This document shows, piece after piece, positions 53,612 to 62,354 of a DNA stretch of 64,000 nt. Source of the DNA: Acetobacter sp. UBA5411 (GTDB taxonomy: Bacteria; Pseudomonadota; Alphaproteobacteria; Acetobacterales; Acetobacteraceae). The stretch covers positions 242,429-306,428 of the forward strand of contig NZ_DHNR01000019.1 of assembly GCF_002409645.1 (NCBI RefSeq), written 5' to 3'. Both the position numbers and the translations under genes were made by a program. Each line of letters begins with the position of its first letter. Within the stretch, counting starts at the first letter, position 1. Under the pieces are notes generated by a model. The model was not told the origin of the DNA. It ran no database searches and saw nothing but the letters and a program-made list of their open reading frames with translations.

Positions 53612-53647
53612 TGCGCCGGATCGGCTCCCGGCGCGGGAGGTCAGTGC

Positions 53648-54928
53648 CTAGTGATGGTTGAACTGGTCATGCTCGGTGGAGCCGTGCATGGCCGTTGTGG
53701 AGGACTGCCCACCACTGGCCGTCGTGGCGACTGCGTCGAACCAGCTCGTGCCAACCTCGCGCTGATGGCGGGTTGCGGTGTAGCCTTCCGGCTCCGCCGC
53801 GAACTCGGCCTGCTGCAACTCGGAGTAGGCCGCCATGCCGCGCTCGGCGTAGCCTTTCGCAAGCTGGAACATGGAGAAGTTCAGTGCGTGGAAGCCTGCA
53901 AGCGTGACGAACTGGTATTTGTAGCCCATCTTGCCGATGGTCTTCTGGTATTCGGCAATCTCCTTTTCCGAAAGCTTCTTCTTCCAGTTGAAAGAAGGCG
54001 AACAGTTGTAGGCCAGCAGCTTGCCGGGGAACTTCTTGTGGATCGCCTCAGCGAACTGCTCGGCTTCCTTCAGGTTCGGCTCGGACGTCTCCCACCACAG
54101 CAGGTCGGCATACGGCGCGTAGGCTTCGCAACGAGCGATCGCATATTCAACGCCGAGACCTTCCTTGATCCGGAAGAAGCCTTCCGCCGTGCGCTCGCCG
54201 GTGAGGAACGGGCGGTCGCGCTCGTCCACGTCCGATGTGAGAAGCTGTGCGGAATGCGCATCCGTGCGGCAGACCAGCAGGGTTGGCGTGCGCTCGACAT
54301 CGGCGGCGAGGCGGGCGGAGTTCAGCGAACGCAGGTGCTGTGAAATGGGGATCAGCACCTTGCCACCGAGGTGACCGCACTTCTTCTCGGACGCAAGCTG
54401 GTCCTCGAAGTGAACGCCAGCCGCACCCGCTGCGATCATGGAGCGCATCAGTTCGAACACGTTCAGCGCGCCACCGAAACCGGCCTCTGCGTCGGCCACG
54501 ATCGGCGCCATCCAGTAGGTCTTGTCGCCTTTGCCTTCCAGAGTCGCGATTTCGTCACAACGACGCAGGGCGTTGTTGATGCGTGACACGACGTTCGGCA
54601 CGGAGTTGGCCGGATAGAGCGACTGGTCTGGATACATCTGCCCTGCGAGGTTCGCATCCGCCGCAACCTGCCAGCCGGACAGGTAGATGGCCTTGAGACC
54701 TGCCTTGACCTGCTGCATGGCCTGGTTGCCAGTCAAAGCGCCCAGCGAGTTGATGTAGGGCTCTTCATGCAGCAGTTTCCACAGGCGCTCTGCACCCATC
54801 CGTGCGATCGTGTGTTCGACGGTGAACGACCCGGAAAGCTTCGCCACATCCTGCGCGGTGTAATCCCGCTCGATACCGGCAAAACGGGTCTTGTCGCTGA
54901 TGAACTTTTCGATGGCTTCAACGGACAT
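53648..54928 (-). CDS. aceA: Isocitrate lyase
   Basis: 426 aa. Splits isocitrate to glyoxylate and succinate. Active-site loop EKKCGHLGGKVLIP with the catalytic Cys, earlier IVADAEAGFGG (metal binding) and later LAYNCSPSFNW. It starts at 54928 (MSVEAIEKFI). Divergent from scfR with 133 bp between, which hold a symmetric operator-like element. Followed by glcB on the same strand after 170 bp with a hairpin between. Confidence 0.96.
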   Translation of the reverse strand: MSVEAIEKFISDKTRFAGIERDYTAQDVAKLSGSFTVEHTIARMGAERLWKLLHEEPYINSLGALTGNQAMQQVKAGLKAIYLSGWQVAADANLAGQMYPDQSLYPANSVPNVVSRINNALRRCDEIATLEGKGDKTYWMAPIVADAEAGFGGALNVFELMRSMIAAGAAGVHFEDQLASEKKCGHLGGKVLIPISQHLRSLNSARLAADVERTPTLLVCRTDAHSAQLLTSDVDERDRPFLTGERTAEGFFRIKEGLGVEYAIARCEAYAPYADLLWWETSEPNLKEAEQFAEAIHKKFPGKLLAYNCSPSFNWKKKLSEKEIAEYQKTIGKMGYKYQFVTLAGFHALNFSMFQLAKGYAERGMAAYSELQQAEFAAEPEGYTATRHQREVGTSWFDAVATTASGGQSSTTAMHGSTEHDQFNHH

Positions 54929-55016
54929 GGCGTTGTTCCTTCTTGTTTGTGATGTTTTCAGTTAATATGGTTCCATTGATTACTTCTACAGAAAAGGAAC
55001 AGTTTCCAATGAATGC

Positions 55017-55054
55017 TGTAAATTCGTTTACAAAAATAACTCTATATTTGTAAA
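55017..55054. promoter_or_regulatory. Candidate ScfR/RamB operator between scfR and aceA
   Basis: TTTACAAA (55027-55034) and TTTGTAAA (55047-55054) form an 8-bp inverted repeat, 12 bp apart. The left arm also belongs to a second palindrome TGTAAA-TTCG-TTTACA (55017-55032). The element ends seven nt before the scfR start, in the scfR-aceA divergent promoter region, as expected for autoregulation and aceA control. Binding is inferred. Confidence 0.45.
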
Positions 55055-55061
55055 TCATGTC

Positions 55062-56492
55062 ATGACGGGATCATCTTCAACACGCATTGGCCGTATTGTT
55101 CGTCGTCTCAGGCAGGAGAGGGAGCTTTCGCAGCAGGCTCTGGCCGCCAGACTGGGAATTTCAGCGAGTTATCTGAATCTGATCGAACATGATCAGCGGA
55201 GTGTCACGGCCACTCTCCTGATCAAGTTTACCCGCGCGCTCGATGTCAGCATCGAGGCGTTGTCGGGCTCGGAGGAGCAGAAGCTGGAGGCCCAGCTCAG
55301 GGAAGCGCTGTCAGACCCGGAACTGGGGAACGACATGGAGGGGACGGCCCATGAGGTCGCCGCAGTCGCTTCGCAGGCTCACGTCGCCAAGGCGATTCTG
55401 GCGTTGCATCAGGCCTATCGGGCCGCGCGTCACGATGCTGAAGGAATGGCGTTGCCGGGAGGGCGTCGTCTTGTTCTGCCACAGGAGGAAGTGCGGAAGA
55501 TCTATGACGAACATCGCAGTTATTTTCCTGCATTGGAGGAAATCGCCGAGGCCGTGCGCGAAGAAATGGCGCGGGATATGGGATTTGTCCGCGGAGAGGG
55601 ATTGCCGCAGGCGGAAGTGAATCACGCCGTGGCGACACGACTGCGTCAGAAACATGGTGTGGTTGTGCAGGTTCTGCCGCTTGATGATGCCCTGAGACGT
55701 TATGATCCTGTCACGCGCCAGCTTGTTCTTTCCGATCTTCTGCCGCGCGAAAGCCGCGGATTTCAGCTGGCGTTTCAGCTCATGCTGCTGGAAGCGCGGG
55801 ATGTGGTGGAGGCTCTTCTTACGGAAATGGAGCCTAGCACCAAGGAAGCCCGGACGTTCCTGCAGATTGGTCTGACCAATTATGCCGCTGCGGCGGTGCT
55901 GATGCCTTATATGGCGTTTCTGAAAATGGCTGTCGCCAACCGCTACGATATGGAAGTGCTGAGCTTCCGTTTCGGTGTATCCTATCAGCAGGTGGCCCAG
56001 CGTCTCGCCAGCCTGCAACGTCCGGGCGCTCGCGGGGTGCCGTTCTTTTTTGTCAGGACGGACCCGGCAGGAAACATCAGTAAAAGTTTTTCAGCCTGCG
56101 GTTTTCCCATTCCCCGTCAGGGCAATCCCTGTCCGCAATGGAACGCCTGCACAGCCTTTACAACGCTCGGCCAGATCAAGACGCAGATTGTCGCCTTCAC
56201 GACGGGGCAGTCCTTTCTGTCGATTGCCAAAAGCTCAATGGGCATGGCCCAACGATGGGGCGATGCGCGTCCCATACGAACTATCACCATTGGGTGTGAT
56301 CTCTCCCGGGCGCGGGAGGTGGTGTATTCCGACCATCTCAATCTGGATGCACGACCGACCTCAATCGGCATTTCCTGCCATCTGTGTGATTGGGAGGATT
56401 GCCGGTCCCGGGCTTTCCCACCGCTGAATCATCGCCTGATTCCGGACATCAATGAGCGTGTCCTACGACCGATACCGTTTGAAGGGCCGTAA
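55062..56492 (+). CDS. ScfR/RamB-type XRE-ImmA/IrrE regulator of acetate/glyoxylate genes
   Basis: 476 aa. N-terminal Cro/C1 helix-turn-helix (RIGRIVRRLRQERELSQQAL...SASYLNLIEHDQRSVT, residues 8-50), a central IrrE/ImmA-like domain and a C-terminal DUF2083-type domain with several cysteines (NPCPQWNAC, CHLCDWEDCRSR). These short-chain fatty acyl regulators control isocitrate lyase and malate synthase in other bacteria. The divergent aceA supports that target. The metalloprotease-like HExxH of active IrrE is not apparent. Followed by a terminator. Confidence 0.85.
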   Translation: MTGSSSTRIGRIVRRLRQERELSQQALAARLGISASYLNLIEHDQRSVTATLLIKFTRALDVSIEALSGSEEQKLEAQLREALSDPELGNDMEGTAHEVAAVASQAHVAKAILALHQAYRAARHDAEGMALPGGRRLVLPQEEVRKIYDEHRSYFPALEEIAEAVREEMARDMGFVRGEGLPQAEVNHAVATRLRQKHGVVVQVLPLDDALRRYDPVTRQLVLSDLLPRESRGFQLAFQLMLLEARDVVEALLTEMEPSTKEARTFLQIGLTNYAAAAVLMPYMAFLKMAVANRYDMEVLSFRFGVSYQQVAQRLASLQRPGARGVPFFFVRTDPAGNISKSFSACGFPIPRQGNPCPQWNACTAFTTLGQIKTQIVAFTTGQSFLSIAKSSMGMAQRWGDARPIRTITIGCDLSRAREVVYSDHLNLDARPTSIGISCHLCDWEDCRSRAFPPLNHRLIPDINERVLRPIPFEGP

Positions 56493-56515
56493 GGCGAAGA
56501 CGGGTTCATGAAGAA

Positions 56516-56548
56516 AAAGGAAAAGATGGAGGCTCATCTTTTCCTTTC
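56516..56548 (+). terminator. Terminator after the ScfR gene
   Basis: Perfect 13-bp stem AAAGGAAAAGATG / CATCTTTTCCTTT around a GAGGCT loop. Confidence 0.8.
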
Positions 56549-56812
56549 TGGACTGCTCCTTTCGGCAGAGCTGTTTCTCTGATGCAGATCCTGTCTTTGT
56601 CTGAAACCATTGATGGCTCGTTACGGAATGCCATAGGGCAGGGCAAAGAGCGGAATGATTCTGGATCTGTCCATCAACCGTTCTTGGGCAGGATCTCCTC
56701 CAATATTGTTGCTCTTGGCGGCTTGCTGCTGATGGGGCCGCACTGTGCCTCGCGTTGAAAGGAGCCCGCCGACTACTTGCTGCTTCTGAAATGATGGATT
56801 TCTCCTGAAGGC
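56549..56812. other. Region upstream of padR, possible 58-aa ORF
   Basis: No confident gene. An open frame from ATG 56582 to TGA 56758 would encode a 58-aa peptide beginning MQILSLSETIDGSLRNAIG. Codon use is not clearly coding and no ribosome-binding site is visible, so I do not call it. A weak palindrome (GAAAT / ATTTC, 56788-56802) lies just before padR and could be a PadR site. Confidence 0.3.
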
Positions 56813-57352
56813 ATGGCTGGCGGCAGTGAACTCCGTCGTCCTCATGGGCGCGGCGGACATCACGGCGGTGGGCGCAGGGGCGGGCGTCATCGGCTTTTTG
56901 ACTATGGAGAGATGCGCCTGCTGGTTCTCAGCCTGATCGCGGAAAACCCGACCTACGGCTATGAACTCATCAAGACCATCGAGGAGAAATTCGGTGGCAG
57001 CTACACACCAAGCCCCGGTGTGATCTATCCGACGCTCACCTGGCTGGAAGAGGCAGGCTATATCCGTCCGGCGGCGGAAGAAGGGCGCAAAAGCTACGAC
57101 ATCACTCCCGAAGGGGAAGCGTTCGTAGCGTCCAACCGGGCCGCATTGGATGAAATCCTCGCACGGGCAGCGACTGCTGAAACCGAAGGGAATGGTAACC
57201 GTCGCTCTCTGTCCGTGCCGGTGATGCGCGGGATGGAAAATCTCAAGACCGCCCTGCGCCTTCGCCTCCGCAATGGTGGGCTTGATCCCGAAGCCGAGGC
57301 AAAGATTGCAACGGTGCTCGACGAGGCAGCGCGCGCCATCGAACAGGTCTAA
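56813..57352 (+). CDS. PadR-family transcriptional regulator
   Basis: 179 aa. A His/Gly/Arg-rich N terminus (RRPHGRGGHHGGGRRGGRHR, residues 8-27) precedes a winged helix with MRLLVLSLIAENPTYGYELIKTI and YTPSPGVIYPTLTWLEEAGYI, the PadR signature. The C-terminal dimer helix is about residues 105-178. The His-rich tail could bind metal. It starts 35 nt before a methyltransferase gene and may control it. Confidence 0.9.
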   Translation: MAGGSELRRPHGRGGHHGGGRRGGRHRLFDYGEMRLLVLSLIAENPTYGYELIKTIEEKFGGSYTPSPGVIYPTLTWLEEAGYIRPAAEEGRKSYDITPEGEAFVASNRAALDEILARAATAETEGNGNRRSLSVPVMRGMENLKTALRLRLRNGGLDPEAEAKIATVLDEAARAIEQV

Positions 57353-57387
57353 GGGCGACAGCCATAGAACGGTCCAAGGAGCGTATC

Positions 57388-58011
57388 ATGGACGAGAAAA
57401 TTACGACGGTTCTCGACCTCTATCATGCCCGGATGCAGGAAGAACGCAGCCGCCCACGCGAAGAGCCGCCCGGTGGCCGGGATGGCGGTCAGGATCAGCG
57501 CATGCGTGCCATCGGACCCGACACGGGACGATTAATGAACATTCTGGCGCGCAGCCTCTCCGCTCCAACCATTCTCGAGTTGGGCACATCCTTCGGCTAT
57601 TCCGGGATATGGCTTTCCGAGGCAGCCCGCGCGACCGGCGGGAAGCTGATCACGATGGAACTGCACGAATACAAATCGGCCTATGCTCGCGATATGGCCG
57701 AGAAGGCCGGGTTGGCCGACTGGATCGATTTCCGTGTTGGTGATGCTGTTTCCATGATCGGAGATCTCACGCAGAAGGTCGATTTCGTCTTCGTCGATCT
57801 GTGGAAAGATCTCTATGTGCCCTGTCTTGAAGCGTTCTATCCGCGCCTCAATCCGGGCGCGATCATTGTGGCGGACAACATGATCCGTCCCGGAACGGAG
57901 GACGTGAAGCGCTATGGGCGCGCCATTCGTGCGTTGCCTGGCATCTCCAGTGTTCTGCTTCCTGTTGGGACCGGCATCGAGGTCAGCCGTTTCGAACCAA
58001 ACGCGGGATAG
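57388..58011 (+). CDS. O-methyltransferase family (class I SAM-dependent) protein
   Basis: 207 aa. SAM-binding motif ILELGTSFGYSGIWLSEAA (residues 60-78), acidic motif II LITMELHEYK, and VDFVFVDLWKDLYVPC, matching the catechol/caffeoyl-CoA O-methyltransferase-like group (COG4122). A cation-binding site is plausible. It forms an operon with padR, an arrangement that suggests phenolic or small-molecule methylation, but the acceptor is unknown. Confidence 0.87.
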   Translation: MDEKITTVLDLYHARMQEERSRPREEPPGGRDGGQDQRMRAIGPDTGRLMNILARSLSAPTILELGTSFGYSGIWLSEAARATGGKLITMELHEYKSAYARDMAEKAGLADWIDFRVGDAVSMIGDLTQKVDFVFVDLWKDLYVPCLEAFYPRLNPGAIIVADNMIRPGTEDVKRYGRAIRALPGISSVLLPVGTGIEVSRFEPNAG

Positions 58012-58038
58012 CAGTCAATCTTTTTTCGACGGTAATTG

Positions 58039-58073
58039 AAAACAGCCAGGCCCACATAGGGTCTGGCTGTTTC
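58039..58073. terminator. Bidirectional terminator
   Basis: Stem AACAGCCAG / CTGGCTGTT, extended inward by CCC/GGG, with TTTC after it on the + strand and TTTTC on the minus strand. It serves the methyltransferase and the permease genes. Confidence 0.82.
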
Positions 58074-58111
58074 TGGTTGATTGACGGATCCAATATCTCG
58101 TCTTCAGGTGG

Positions 58112-59473
58112 TTATGCTGCCTTGCGTGCGAAAATACGCGCCAGAATGTAGCATCCTACAGCAGTCAGCAGAGAACTGAGCGCCGTCATACGCTCTTCAG
58201 GATCGATCAGCATGGCGATGAACACCAGAACCACAGCGCCGATCGTGATGTAGTTGATCACAGGAAACAGGGGCAGCGCGAAGTTTTCTTTTTCCGTTCC
58301 ATCCTTACGAGCCAGATGTCGCGCAACGATGTAGGAAGAGGCGATCAGGCAGTAGATCAGCAGGATCAGGCCACCACTACAGTTCAGCAGAAAAGCGAAA
58401 ACCGTTTTTGGCGCAAGGATGGATGAGAAGGCGACGACTGCTCCGGCAATGCTGCTCACCAAAATAGCCAGACGAGGGGCTTCAGCCGTCGAATTGCGGG
58501 TGAGGATAGCGGGAGCGTCACCCTTGTCGGCCAGTTCCGTCAGAATGCGGGAGGTGATGTACATGCTTGAGTTAAGGCAGGACAGAACCGCACTCAGGAT
58601 GACAATGCGGGTAATGAGACCAGCGCCGGGAATACCCATTGCATCCATCGCCGTCACGAAAGGAGACTTTCCGGCGACAACACTGGTCCACGGAATAACG
58701 AGCAGGATCATGGTGACGGAAGCAAGATAGAACAGCGTGACGCGGATGCCGACGCTGCGCGTCACCCGGGCGACATTCTTGCCCGGTTCAGACGATTCAG
58801 CTGCGGCGACAGTCGCGATTTCCGAACCCATCATGGTGAACAGAATGGTCGGGATCAGGGAAAGAACGGAAATGAAGCCGTGAGGAAAAAAGCCCCCATG
58901 GCCAAGGAAATTTTCAGCAGCAGGTACGCCCGGACCAAAGATATGGAAAACGTACAGCAGGGAAATGCCGACAAAAAGCAGAATGCTGAGAACCTTGATG
59001 CCAGACAGCCAGAATTCGCATTCACCAAAGATGCGGGGAGCAGCGAAATTGATCAGCTGAAGCAGGATGATCAGACCGAGAGACAGAACCCAGACAGGCA
59101 GATTGATCCAGTCCTGCAGCAGCATGGCGCCGGCAATGGCTTCACTACCGAGAACGACAACCCAGAAGAACCAGTAGAGCCAGCCAGATGTAAACCCAAC
59201 GTGGTCGCCGTGAGCCTTGCGGATATATTCCACAAAGGATCCACGTCCCGGGTCGGCGATCACCATTTCCCCGAGCATGCGCATGATCATGAAGATCAGG
59301 ATGCCGACCATAAGGAAACCCAGAAGGATGGCGGGACCGGTTGCCGCAATCGCGGCGCTGCTTCCGACAAACAGACCAGCCCCAATGACGCCACCAAGCG
59401 CAATCATCATAATGTGTCGGTTTTTCAGGCCGTTTTCCTGTAGCGTGCTCACTGCGTTATTCTGCTCCGCCAT
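58112..59473 (-). CDS. Amino-acid permease, APC superfamily (GabP/AAT-like)
   Basis: 453 aa, 12 helices. The N-terminal LKNRHIMMIALGGVIGAGLFVGSSAAIAATGP is the signature of the AAT family (GABA, proline, aromatic, arginine permeases). Later SEIATVAAAESSEPGKNVARVTRSV and ALLNCSGG-like segment (FLLNCSGGLILLIYC) fit GabP. No catabolic gene is adjacent to choose the substrate. It is separated by 170 nt from the barrel gene upstream on the same strand. Confidence 0.88.
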   Translation of the reverse strand: MAEQNNAVSTLQENGLKNRHIMMIALGGVIGAGLFVGSSAAIAATGPAILLGFLMVGILIFMIMRMLGEMVIADPGRGSFVEYIRKAHGDHVGFTSGWLYWFFWVVVLGSEAIAGAMLLQDWINLPVWVLSLGLIILLQLINFAAPRIFGECEFWLSGIKVLSILLFVGISLLYVFHIFGPGVPAAENFLGHGGFFPHGFISVLSLIPTILFTMMGSEIATVAAAESSEPGKNVARVTRSVGIRVTLFYLASVTMILLVIPWTSVVAGKSPFVTAMDAMGIPGAGLITRIVILSAVLSCLNSSMYITSRILTELADKGDAPAILTRNSTAEAPRLAILVSSIAGAVVAFSSILAPKTVFAFLLNCSGGLILLIYCLIASSYIVARHLARKDGTEKENFALPLFPVINYITIGAVVLVFIAMLIDPEERMTALSSLLTAVGCYILARIFARKAA

Positions 59474-59643
59474 GAGAGATAGATCCTCTGTAGATGTCTG
59501 TTTCCGTCACCTCTGCCTGGCAGAAGAAAGAAAAACCCTGATGATAGATCAGCAATGTTGCTGAATGAGAAAGCATGGCGCTTTTTTGTTCCGGAGTCAT
59601 TACAGTTTAGGTGCTGGCTCAGGTCAAGGAACGCCATACCATT

Positions 59644-61257
59644 TTAGAAGTGTTTGTAGAAATAGGCCTCGATGATGCCGGCATGCTGGCCGATGGTGGG
59701 GGTCTTGAACCCTTCCGGTATGCCTGACCGGGCAAAGGCCTTGGCTGTTGGACCGGAAAAGGCAACGCCACCTGCGACCGCTCCTGAAAGTGTCTCATCA
59801 TATTTGTATTCGGCCGAAAAATCGATTTCATCCGAGATATGCCGTTTTGTGTTCTGCGGCAGTCCCATTCCTCCCGGATAGAGCAGTCCAAGGTCGTAGA
59901 AATGCGCACCGATTGTCAGTTCGTCATCTTTTCTTAGAATATGTACCGGCGGTACTGCCGTTATATTGAACTGATGAATCTCCACGTCGGAAAGTGGCGA
60001 CAGATACATGCCGACAATTTCACCCGGCCAGTAACCGCCGTATGTATAGCGGCGGCCATCATAGAGAAACAGGGGATCGTAATTTCTCTTTACAGAACCA
60101 TGCGAGTTCTTGGCGCCCCCGAACCGGGTGTAACGATAGAAAACGTAGGGTTTCCACGGCAACATTGAAAAAACGTAGCCGGGTTCGAAATACATTCCAT
60201 AAGCTTCTGTCGACTGATAGCCGTTGCGGGCATGACTGTTTTCTTCCGCGACAAAATCTCCATAAAATGTAAAGTTTTTCGATATCCCCAAAGATTTTAT
60301 GGGAATGGGTGTTCCTCCCCAGCTCAGTGAGGCGACATTCATTCCATCACGGCTGCCTCGGTAATTGTAATTGTAGTGAGAGGAGCTGTCAGAATCACGA
60401 ACATGGAGATAGGTCAACGTTACATAAGCAGCCCGATCTTCATACAAAGATGCGCCATGTCCGCCTGGCTTGTTCCTGAACCAGGTAACGTCAAAACCTT
60501 CAAACTTCGTTTTGGGGCGGTCGTATCCCTGATCCTGATCATTGTCGCTGTTGTTCTCGAGCATGAAAACATCTGCCCGCACTGAATCCGCTTCGAATTT
60601 GACAACGCCGGGACCCGAAAAAGCAAAGCGTGGCGCATACCACCAGGCACCGCGACTGCCGGAGCTATACGCGCCTTTGCCGATCATGAAACCATCGTCA
60701 ATCTGAAAACGCTGGCGTCCACCTTCAATAATCAGTTTCTGCTTGCCTTTCAGGAGATGGAGCGGGATCTCAACCCCAAGATTGGCATCTTCCAACGTGA
60801 CAGCGCGGGGAGTGCCGGATGTCTGTGAGATGCTTTCAGCATCACCATCACCGAGAGTGGTGGAGCCGACTGCGGAGATCATGCCAAAAACATTGAAGCC
60901 CCAAGGAGTGTCCCACCGCCCGCTCAGGATCGGCTTGCCATACAGTTCGCCGTACGAGGAATTCTTGTTTTTTACGTAGCTTCCGTCTTTGCGGGGCTCA
61001 TAGGAGCCGGCACCGAAATTGGTATTGGGGAGAAAGAATGCTGATCCACCAATATCAAGAGCACCCATGATAGTAACATTTTTGGCAGAAACCAGTGTAG
61101 TTTCTGCCTGTGCATCCTTGTCGCAAAGAGGAGAAAGAAGTGCAGTGAAAGTGAAAAGAGCAATTCTGCTGTTCTGATGAAATAGACTCGTTTTTATACG
61201 GTCTGCAAGCGACTCATTTCCATCAAGAAACGACTTGAATTGTATCTGTTTTTTCAT
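59644..61257 (-). CDS. Outer-membrane beta-barrel protein, porin-like
   Basis: 537 aa. The N terminus has a hydrophobic stretch ending near DAQA, a signal cleavage site after a longer-than-usual leader. The rest is rich in alternating aromatic strands (FEGFDVTWFRNKPGGHG, YEDRAAYVTLTYLHVRD, MLPWKPYVFYRYTRFG) and ends in YFYKHF with terminal Phe, the BAM signal. I cannot assign a named family; alginate-export/porin-type is possible. It is a lone gene after a 500-bp AT-rich gap. Confidence 0.65.
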   Translation of the reverse strand: MKKQIQFKSFLDGNESLADRIKTSLFHQNSRIALFTFTALLSPLCDKDAQAETTLVSAKNVTIMGALDIGGSAFFLPNTNFGAGSYEPRKDGSYVKNKNSSYGELYGKPILSGRWDTPWGFNVFGMISAVGSTTLGDGDAESISQTSGTPRAVTLEDANLGVEIPLHLLKGKQKLIIEGGRQRFQIDDGFMIGKGAYSSGSRGAWWYAPRFAFSGPGVVKFEADSVRADVFMLENNSDNDQDQGYDRPKTKFEGFDVTWFRNKPGGHGASLYEDRAAYVTLTYLHVRDSDSSSHYNYNYRGSRDGMNVASLSWGGTPIPIKSLGISKNFTFYGDFVAEENSHARNGYQSTEAYGMYFEPGYVFSMLPWKPYVFYRYTRFGGAKNSHGSVKRNYDPLFLYDGRRYTYGGYWPGEIVGMYLSPLSDVEIHQFNITAVPPVHILRKDDELTIGAHFYDLGLLYPGGMGLPQNTKRHISDEIDFSAEYKYDETLSGAVAGGVAFSGPTAKAFARSGIPEGFKTPTIGQHAGIIEAYFYKHF

Positions 61258-61730
61258 TCCACTCGCCGGATTATCACGGAGCAGGCCGCACCTGATTTTT
61301 CATATTTATCCCATAATGATATATTATATTCAAGCGTCAACCGCTTTTGAGGAGATAAAGTATAACAAGGATTTTCTGTTTTGTTCTTTCATAGAAATGA
61401 AGGTCTATTTCGTTTGTTTTTTAAAATTGCTTCGATATGGAAATAAGAAATTTTATATGAAAGAAATTCTTTCTCTCTATATTTCTGAATGAGTTTAATG
61501 CTGTTTTGTGTTTTTTTATGTCAGGACAGTCTTAAAAGGCATCTCAAAAGCATTTGAAGAGCCTTTTCCTGAGAGGGCATAGCATCAGGAAACATGTATC
61601 TTATGTCTTCTTTTTAAGCGGTCGGAAGTTCTCAAAGCTAACCAAAGGAATTATGGAACATGGCTTATCGAAGGAATAACTGTAGGAGAGACAGGAAAAG
61701 TAACTTCCTGACTCCTATGTGTTGATCAAA
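61258..61730. other. AT-rich intergenic region with stem-loops, no supported gene
   Basis: About 470 bp, AT-rich at the left. A small + strand frame from 61235 to 61492 overlaps the barrel gene and has no family or ribosome-binding site, so it is rejected. Two hairpin-prone segments are present: AAAAGGC...GCCTTTT near 61532-61565, and a nested inverted repeat (TAGGA...CAGGAA / TTCCTG...TCCTA) at 61683-61716. It probably holds the barrel promoter. Confidence 0.5.
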
Positions 61731-61732
61731 AC

Positions 61733-61760
61733 AAAAAAGCAGCCCGCTGAGGGCTGCTTC
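61733..61760 (-). terminator. Intrinsic terminator of the ileS-lspA-DUF3035 operon
   Basis: On the minus strand GAAGCAGCCC pairs with GGGCTGCTT (TCAGC loop) and is followed by TTTTTTG. Confidence 0.92.
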
Positions 61761-61802
61761 AGATACGGGGCTTGTGAAACCCTGATTATTTCAGAATGCC
61801 TC

Positions 61803-62354
61803 TCAGAGAACCCCAAGAACCTTGGACTTCTTTGCTTTCTTGGTCGGGGTGGCGCCTTTGGTCGGCGGATTTCCCAAGGCAGCGTTGGCTTTCAGACGAC
61901 GATTTTCCGCATCACCATCCACCACAGATCCCGCACCGCCACCTTTCCAGAATAGCAGAGCATCGACATAGCCTTCACCGGCTTTGCCCAGCTCTCCCTG
62001 ATCCGCTTGTTCGGCAGCATCATCGGCTTCGTTAATGAGCATCGTCTGCCCTGAACTGTCCGGACCGGACGTGCCATGCAGTGCAACATCCGGCGACAGG
62101 GTTTCCAGAGCTTCCATCCGCTGACTTTCGTCGCGGGTATGATCAATGCCGGTGCCAAGCTTCACCAGTTCGGTTGAAGGCGGCATGGACAACGGTGCCC
62201 GCGTTGTGACCGTATATTCATCCGGCACATTCCGCTGGAGGCCAAAGGCACGGGTGACATCACTGCCTGCACACCCTGTCAGCAGAGTGCTTAGTCCAAG
62301 TCCAAGAGCTACATGTCGAAATCCGACGATTACTCGCATTCTGTTCTGCCTCAC
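61803..62354 (-). CDS. DUF3035 lipoprotein
   Basis: 183 aa. The signal peptide ends in lipobox STLLTGC, so it is a lipoprotein. Conserved DUF3035 segment DVTRAFGLQRNVPDEYTVTTRAPLSMPP follows directly after the lipobox. The middle is acidic and the C terminus is Lys-rich. It starts inside the lspA stop (ATGA), an arrangement common in alphaproteobacteria, where lspA is followed by this gene. Function unknown. Confidence 0.9.
   Translation of the reverse strand: MRQNRMRVIVGFRHVALGLGLSTLLTGCAGSDVTRAFGLQRNVPDEYTVTTRAPLSMPPSTELVKLGTGIDHTRDESQRMEALETLSPDVALHGTSGPDSSGQTMLINEADDAAEQADQGELGKAGEGYVDALLFWKGGGAGSVVDGDAENRRLKANAALGNPPTKGATPTKKAKKSKVLGVL

Noticed and set aside
56582..56758. 58-aa ORF upstream of padR
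   Set aside because: No ribosome-binding site or family pattern; codon use is not convincing. Mentioned only as a possibility.
61235..61492. 85-aa + strand ORF in AT-rich sequence
   Set aside because: It begins inside the barrel gene, lacks a ribosome-binding site and looks like random AT-rich frame.
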